The notes beneath the pieces are model-generated. The model was not told where the DNA came from. It saw nothing but the letters and a program-made list of their open reading frames with translations, and did no database searches. The translations under genes were made by a program, and so were the position numbers. DNA of 64,000 nucleotides. It comes from Macquaria australasica (lineage: Eukaryota > Chordata > Actinopteri > Centrarchiformes > Percichthyidae). Location of the stretch: contig SEMN01000222.1 of the NCBI GenBank assembly GCA_005408345.1, positions 260,001 to 324,000 of the forward strand, read 5' to 3'. Positions 58,721 to 64,000 of this stretch are shown here, in pieces; the stretch's first letter is position 1, and every line of letters starts with the position of its first letter.

Positions 58721-59770
58721 ATTACATTTGATTTTTTTTTTTTTTTTTTAATGTTTTTATCCTAAATACTTTTAACATATCTATATTTGTATAGTATCAC
58801 AACGAGTTCCAATATTAGCAGCCATTAAATTACCTTGTCTTACGAACGTCGTCACCTATGGCAGTAAAATACTAAACAAGACATGCTTAGCAGAAATGTA
58901 TTCAATAATAATGTGACCGACATGAAATAGTCTAATAGCTTCTGCAAAATGGGTTCTTCCTAAAATAAGGATAAGTGAGCAGGGGGGGTTAAAAGAGGGT
59001 CACCTAGTGATGAAAATAGTTAAGGCAATATACAGTAAACCTACAGTCTATGCAGTAAACCCATCCCAAGCGCCACCTTGCGTGTAGAAACATCCCCTAC
59101 ATACATTTAACACAATAACCCCAACATCAAAAAGTGTTTTGTGGGATAGACTATATAATTTTAGGACAAGATGTGTTTCTGTCTTGGGATTGATATTGTT
59201 CCCTTGCTATATTTTTTAGTGATATGAATTTAAAATTAAAACTTTGGCGATTTCCCCTTTGTCAAAGGAGGAATGATACCAACTGTTTGTCTTACTAAGT
59301 TAAAATTAAGACATTCTATGAGATAATAAGTAAAAAAATATTTAAAAAAAGAATTATACCAAGATAAAAATAATTATGAGATTAAAAAGTCAAAGATGTT
59401 AGATAATAAGTCGAATTGTTGACTTTTAATATGTATTTATTTTAATAATGAGATAGAATTTAAACTTTTTAAGTCAAAACTATTATATATTGATTATCAT
59501 GATTTTGAGTAACTTACTATCTCATAATTTTGACTTTAAAAGTAAAAATCTGGACTTAAAATGCTTTGATTGTGACTTCCCCTCTCACGATTTAGAGATT
59601 TTGTATCTCATAATTTTGACTCACCAAGAGTGTGTTTATTTTGATCAATTCTAACATTTCTTCTTCTAGAGGAAATTGGCCTCCATATTTAAGGAAATAA
59701 CGAATTTATACATGAATTTGGGTAAATATGGACCTTTAGAATATTAATTATATTTTATCTGTAACATACG
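58721..59770. other. usp33-miga1 divergent spacer
   Basis: About 1 kb, AT-rich, with a T-run at 58732-58750 and many short TCATAATTTTGACTT-like pieces between 59330 and 59640 that suggest a degraded simple repeat. No gene was recognised. Confidence 0.5.
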
Positions 59771-60065
59771 TGTAATACTTGAGAAAGCCGAGAGGGGGCG
59801 CGGACACTCCAAGAAGATGCTTTTATTTTGAAAGTCGTGTCAGAAGGGCGCGTGGTGCCCCTCGAGTCCTTCAGTCGTCCGGAGAGCCGGTTGAACTACG
59901 GAGAGCAGACCTCGAAATGTACCGGTGATATCGTTCATACTCACAGCTTGTCGCGTTCAGTTAGGAAACAGTCACCGGAGTTGACGAGTTTATTTGTGAG
60001 GCTGTTTAATTCAAGCCGGTTTAACTAGTTCAGCCGACGCCGCCAGCCGTTATTAGCCTCGCTGG
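59771..60065 (+). promoter_or_regulatory. miga1: miga1 promoter and non-coding first exon region
   Basis: A GC-richer, CpG-containing block starting near GAGAGGGGGCGCGGACACTC. A good donor, CGCTGG|GTAGGT, lies at 60065/60066 and would end a non-coding first exon. Divergent orientation from usp33 and the coding exon 1.2 kb downstream support this. A 66-codon reading at 59828 shows no family pattern and was not called. Confidence 0.45.
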
Positions 60066-61274
60066 GTAGGTTAGCCGTTAGCTGCTCAGCCAGGCCGGTG
60101 CCATCGGTTTCTAACCATGTGCTAATGTGATTAGACGGTTTCAGAGCCGGTGTGCTGCTTTTATTCATGTCAGCGTCCCTTGAAAACATCTTTTAAAGCT
60201 TTTGATAGAAATTGCTGATTTACTGGAAGCACGTTTTTGGTGTTGTGCTGCTGAATGGAAGCTATAAGTTTGGGTATATCGGTCTTTGTTGTAGAGTAGT
60301 GATGGACACGATCGGCATTTAAAACACGCTGTGAGTGATATGAAGTGAAATGCCACAACATACAAGTTGACTAAAAAGAATAGATGGTAATACATTTCCC
60401 CACATTGAATAAATAAAATAAACGCACAGGAGAGAAGTGGTGTAACATTGGTGTCTGATAAATGTCTTAAGAAATTTTATTAAGTTAAAAAGATAAGTCC
60501 AAAACTAGTTTTAAATCTTGATTTACTAGGTTTCTAGTGGTTTAATAAAGACATTCAGGAAAGGACTAAATTAACTACTCAGATCCCTGCCTCTTTAGTA
60601 TTGTTATCATTTACTTGTCAGTAGCATGTGCATATTATTAGGCTCTCTGTCTGTGCTTCTGCAGCAAACTAATCCCTCGAGATGTGATATATCATTCATG
60701 TTTACAAAATGCAAACTTGGAATTTGAAAACATTTGAAGAGACACAAAAACTGTTAACATTACTAAATGAGCAATGTTTCAAATAGGATAATCATCCATG
60801 TGATGAGCCACATGATTACCTTGTGCAAACTTAATTGAATGTTGCATGTTGTCTTGTCTGGTGGATACACAGCGGCTTATAAGATGTGGTCCTTTAGTGA
60901 GTGGCTGTGTTTAGATGTGTTTGCAGAAAGATAAAGCCTCTAATTTTCTTATGTACTCAGACAGCCACTTTGTTCAGTCATGTATGTAATCTGAGGTAAA
61001 GTTTGAAATACTCTCATACCTTTTGGTGGGCGTCATACATTTCACAGTCAGTTCTTTCATGACAGTTTTCATGCAAGTAATAATTAGGAATGACACATGT
61101 TATGTAATCAGAAAGTATTTTAACACACTAAGTGGTTGATACTCTACCCACGTTAGGGAAGCATTGCCACTTGCACATACTGTATGTCAGAGGCTTTATG
61201 TAATAACATCATTATATCCCCTCCTGAGCCTCCAAGTTTAAATCCTCGCATGTCACTCCTGTTATCCTCCTCAG
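60066..61274 (+). other. miga1: miga1 first intron
   Basis: 1.2 kb between the proposed first exon and the acceptor CCTCCTCAG at 61266-61274. Nothing recognised. Confidence 0.5.
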
Positions 61275-61284
61275 ATCCAGCAGA

Positions 61285-61323
61285 ATGGCGATGAGGATAA
61301 GAGAGTTGCCAAGTCATGGATAG
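61285..61323 (+). promoter_or_regulatory. miga1: Upstream ORF in miga1 5' leader
   Basis: ATG followed by 11 more codons (MAMRIRELPSHG) and TAG, then nine bases to the main start codon. It could lower initiation at the main ATG or permit reinitiation. No functional evidence. Confidence 0.5.
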
Positions 61324-61332
61324 ATCGCCACA

Positions 61333-61431
61333 ATGACGCATGAGACCCTCACAAGCTCCCAGCTGTCTGTCAAGGCTGCTGCCTTGCGCATGGTCGACCT
61401 ACCGCTCTCCGTGTACAGCTCTCTGGCTCAG
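61333..61431 (+). CDS. miga1: Mitoguardin 1, first coding exon (gene runs out of window)
   Basis: 33 codons: MTHETLTSSQLSVKAAALRM and VDLPLSVYSSLAQ, phase 0 donor CAG|GTGAGG. The pattern (S/V)K.AALR..DLPL..Y.SL.Q fits the N-terminus of MIGA1/FAM73A just before its membrane segment. The start has A at -3. Mitoguardins are outer mitochondrial membrane proteins that promote fusion through MitoPLD. The next exon, which should encode the rest of the membrane segment and a basic stretch, was not found before 64000. Position and orientation next to usp33 agree with the human locus. Confidence 0.82.
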
Positions 61432-64000
61432 GTGAGGGTGTGTTTGAATGTGGTGGGTGCTGGTCAGCAGCTTTATTATTGGGTGTTACTGTTTTTTATG
61501 TCTGGGCCACGAGAGGCGAGGTTGTTGAGTGTACGATTGCCTTTTCAGGTTCTTTCCCCTTTTTCTTAACTGTATTGCAAACATTGGCTGTGTTCCTGTT
61601 TCTACTTGATTTGTTTAGCCTAAACAAGTTGTTGGACCAGAATTCATAGGTGTTGTTCCTCGTAATGGCTTTTCTTTTTTTTTTGTACTAGCTGTAAATA
61701 ATATTTTAAGCAAATATCTATCTATTCCTTGTACAACTTCTTCAGAAAAAAATACAGAGATAGAGTACTCTTAGTATTTTAGTATTTGTTATGTACATCA
61801 AAAGATCCACACCGTCTCCAACATGGCTGACGTCTATTTAACTGTTTACTTTTTTCCTTGGGTGTAATAAAAACAACTCAAATGTTTTCAGGAGCATTGA
61901 ATCATATTTTATTCCACTTAGCTAGAACACGCGGAATTTGTGGCAGTTTACTGTAATGTAAAACATGAATTAAAGCTTCACCCTAATATTATTTTCCAAA
62001 ATCTCAGACAGTATCTGGACTCGTATCATGGTTGTCATTATCCAGTTAAATGTGAATCAGAGGATGTAAACACAAGTTACGTGACCTCACAAATAGATAA
62101 TTTATTGGACATTGCTTTTGGTAATTAGTTATCTTGCAGTGTTTGGTTGTTTGGAGTAGGGAAAGTGTAACTCCTGTGGTTTTGTGTCAGATAGCATCTT
62201 CATGCACATGCTGGTAGAACCTGCTCATCAAAACCTTCCAGCGCTACTAGTAGTCAGAAATTCCACACGCTTTCTTTTAGCCAGTTTTGTCACGTGATGT
62301 GTTTCTCTTTCTGTTTTTTTGTACTTTATTAATGGCAGTGTGGTCAGAATGTGGCGTGTGAGTGAGTTGTCTGAAAGTCAGATCTGATTGAATTTGGCAC
62401 ATCTCCATTCACAGTGTTCCCTCTAAGCCAGTGAGGAGAGCCTGTAGCTGCATCTGTTTAGGTGTGCAGTACTACTACCTGTTTGAGCAGTTCAGCTCAG
62501 CTCTTCAGCTAAACGCTTTGTGTGTGTGATATGGGCGTAGAGCCAAAACTCAGTGTCTGGCTCTCCGTGAGCATGAATACTGACTGTGCTGTTACTGTAG
62601 GTGTGAATACAGGAGTTAAAGATTGTGAACAGTCACTTCAATATTATACTCGCGTAGGATTGTTTCTTTATGGATATTTTACCACACTAGAAGCCAAAAT
62701 GTTCGTATAATCAAATGTAGAGCTGCAACGATTTGTTGATCAAAAGAAAATTAGTTGCCAACTATTTTGATAATCGATTAATCGTTTGTCATTTTACAAG
62801 AAAAATGTCAACCATTTGCTGGTTCCAGCTTCTTAAATGTGAGGATTTGCTGCTTTTCTTTGTTTATTTATGACAGTAAATGAAGAGGCTTTGGGTTTTG
62901 GACTGTTGGTTTGACGAAAAAAGCAATTTGAAGACGTCACTTTGGGCTCCGGGAAATTGTGATGAGCACTTTTCACTGTTTTATTTATACATTCTATAGA
63001 CTAAACGATTAATCGTGAAAATAATCTGCAGATTCATTGATAATGAAAATAATCGTTAGTTGCAGCCCCATTCAAATGTATGTTTTTAAAGGTGAACAAT
63101 ACTGAATGTGACATTTCAGAAAAGGGCAAATTTCAAAATGGATACTTGTAATTTTAAAACTAAGTGCACAAACATCTGAGACCATTCTTTCCAAATGGCC
63201 CTACAGTTGTCTGTTTTTTCAACAAAATGTGGAGCCAATGCAATTTATACTTAGTAAGTGCAAAAATAAAGTACAAATTAGAATGGCTGATTATAAGTAT
63301 GCACTAAAAACTCCATTACTGTAACAGGAGTTAATGACAAATTCCACCTTTGCGTGTGAATATTTTGTTGTTTTGTTATTGGATAGGCACCAATATTTTG
63401 TCTTAGTGACCCTCGTGTTGTAGTGTGTACTAGTAGTGCATGAGGAGAGTTTGTGGCCTGAGTCACGTAGCAGATCTGCTCTCTTTAAGGATCTGGTAGG
63501 AGCATGCGTGACATGTGGTAATAGCAGGAACAGCATGGAAACACTGTAGGTCCGTAGCACCATTTAATCATCGCAGCCCATTTAGTAGCTTTTCAAAAAA
63601 TATAATATCAATATTATGGCTGTTGTCATAGCTCCAGACTCAGTATTATGTAATCTTCAGTTGTTGGGAATGCAGCGGTGTCTGTGTGGATAATCTCCCT
63701 CGCCATTCAGTGTTTCTATCTATAGATGGATGAAGGCTACGCACGCTATCTGAAATTTGAGTCTTTAAAATCTAGATGACAGGCTGGTAGCTGATTCTCA
63801 GTAGCACTGCTTGTTATGTCATCAGTATCCACTGTATTTTGCGTTATGCATCCTCAGATGGACTTTCATCAGAGAGGAAATTTATTCTTTCAAGTGTTGA
63901 TCTTGACTTATTTCCCACCCTTTGTGCTGATTGGTCTTCATATCATCATCACTGTTTAATGGAGACATCATGGATACCCGGATCTCAGAATTTCAAGTAT
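61432..64000 (+). other. miga1: miga1 intron (incomplete)
   Basis: Contains one well preserved hAT-type MITE (62718-63070). No exon or RNA gene was recognised in the rest. Confidence 0.65.
62718..63070 (+). mobile_element. hAT-type MITE with target-site duplication
   Basis: The left end is TAGAGCTGCAACGATT and the reverse complement of the right end is TGGGGCTGCAACTAACGATT. Flanks ATCAAATG (62710-62717) and TTCAAATG (63071-63078) form a 7-of-8 target duplication as expected for hAT elements. About 350 bp with no transposase. This is the best preserved of at least four copies in the window. Confidence 0.8.

Larger units (their letters stand above)
61275..61431 (+). other. miga1: miga1 exon with start codon
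   Basis: The exon begins after CCTCCTCAG and ends at the donor CAG|GTGAGG. It holds a short upstream ORF (61285-61323) ending nine bases before the main ATG at 61333. Confidence 0.7.

Noticed and set aside
58525..60065. Single shared bidirectional promoter for usp33 and miga1
   Set aside because: The two GC-rich blocks are separated by about 1 kb of AT-rich DNA, so two separate promoters are more likely.

Overview
The window is vertebrate nuclear DNA, almost certainly from a ray-finned (probably percomorph) fish. The coding sequence sits in many short exons with GT-AG introns. Intronic DNA is rich in dinucleotide microsatellites and in dispersed MITE-like repeats of kinds familiar from teleosts. 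The order and orientation of the genes (ak5 >, < zzz3, < usp33, miga1 >) match human 1p31.1 as I remember it. I found no bacterial-type operon, phage, CRISPR array or gene cluster, and no new multigene system. The unusual material lies within and beside ordinary genes.

Region by region. (1) 1-16713, plus strand: the 3' part of an adenylate kinase 5 type gene. Four coding exons (5515-5678, 14578-14694, 15059-15259, 16648-16713) encode the last kinase domain. Upstream exons lie outside the window or were not recognised. The 3'UTR ends near 17.3-17.4 kb. (2) 18.4-36.3 kb, minus strand: zzz3, complete, 11 coding exons, 967 aa by my join, convergent with ak5. Its 3'UTR ends at about 18.4 kb. Its first non-coding exon and GC-rich promoter lie at 35.2-36.3 kb. 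(3) 36.7-58.7 kb, minus strand: usp33, complete, 23 coding exons, 915 aa by my join, with a non-coding first exon near 58.5-58.7 kb. (4) 59.8-64 kb, plus strand: the start of miga1 (mitoguardin 1), divergent from usp33. A non-coding first exon, one coding exon of 33 codons and part of the next intron are present.

The genes are neighbours by ancient synteny, not one pathway: nucleotide phosphotransfer (AK5), chromatin reading in the ATAC acetyltransferase complex (ZZZ3), deubiquitination (USP33) and mitochondrial fusion (MIGA1).

Most worth a second look: (a) the terminal ak5 kinase domain has lost several substrate-binding residues although its reading frame is intact; (b) four acceptor splice sites have a TG or TC microsatellite at or just upstream of the polypyrimidine tract, including a (TG)31 nine bases from the ak5 P-loop exon; (c) there are three unrelated perfect hairpins with 22-28 bp arms and 4-6 nt loops; (d) zzz3 has a GC-AG intron; (e) zzz3 has a 14-unit coding repeat of 12 bp; (f) MITEs are nested, and some still show target-site duplications. 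All exon borders were derived by hand from splice signals, frame continuity and remembered family sequences; no alignment was run.
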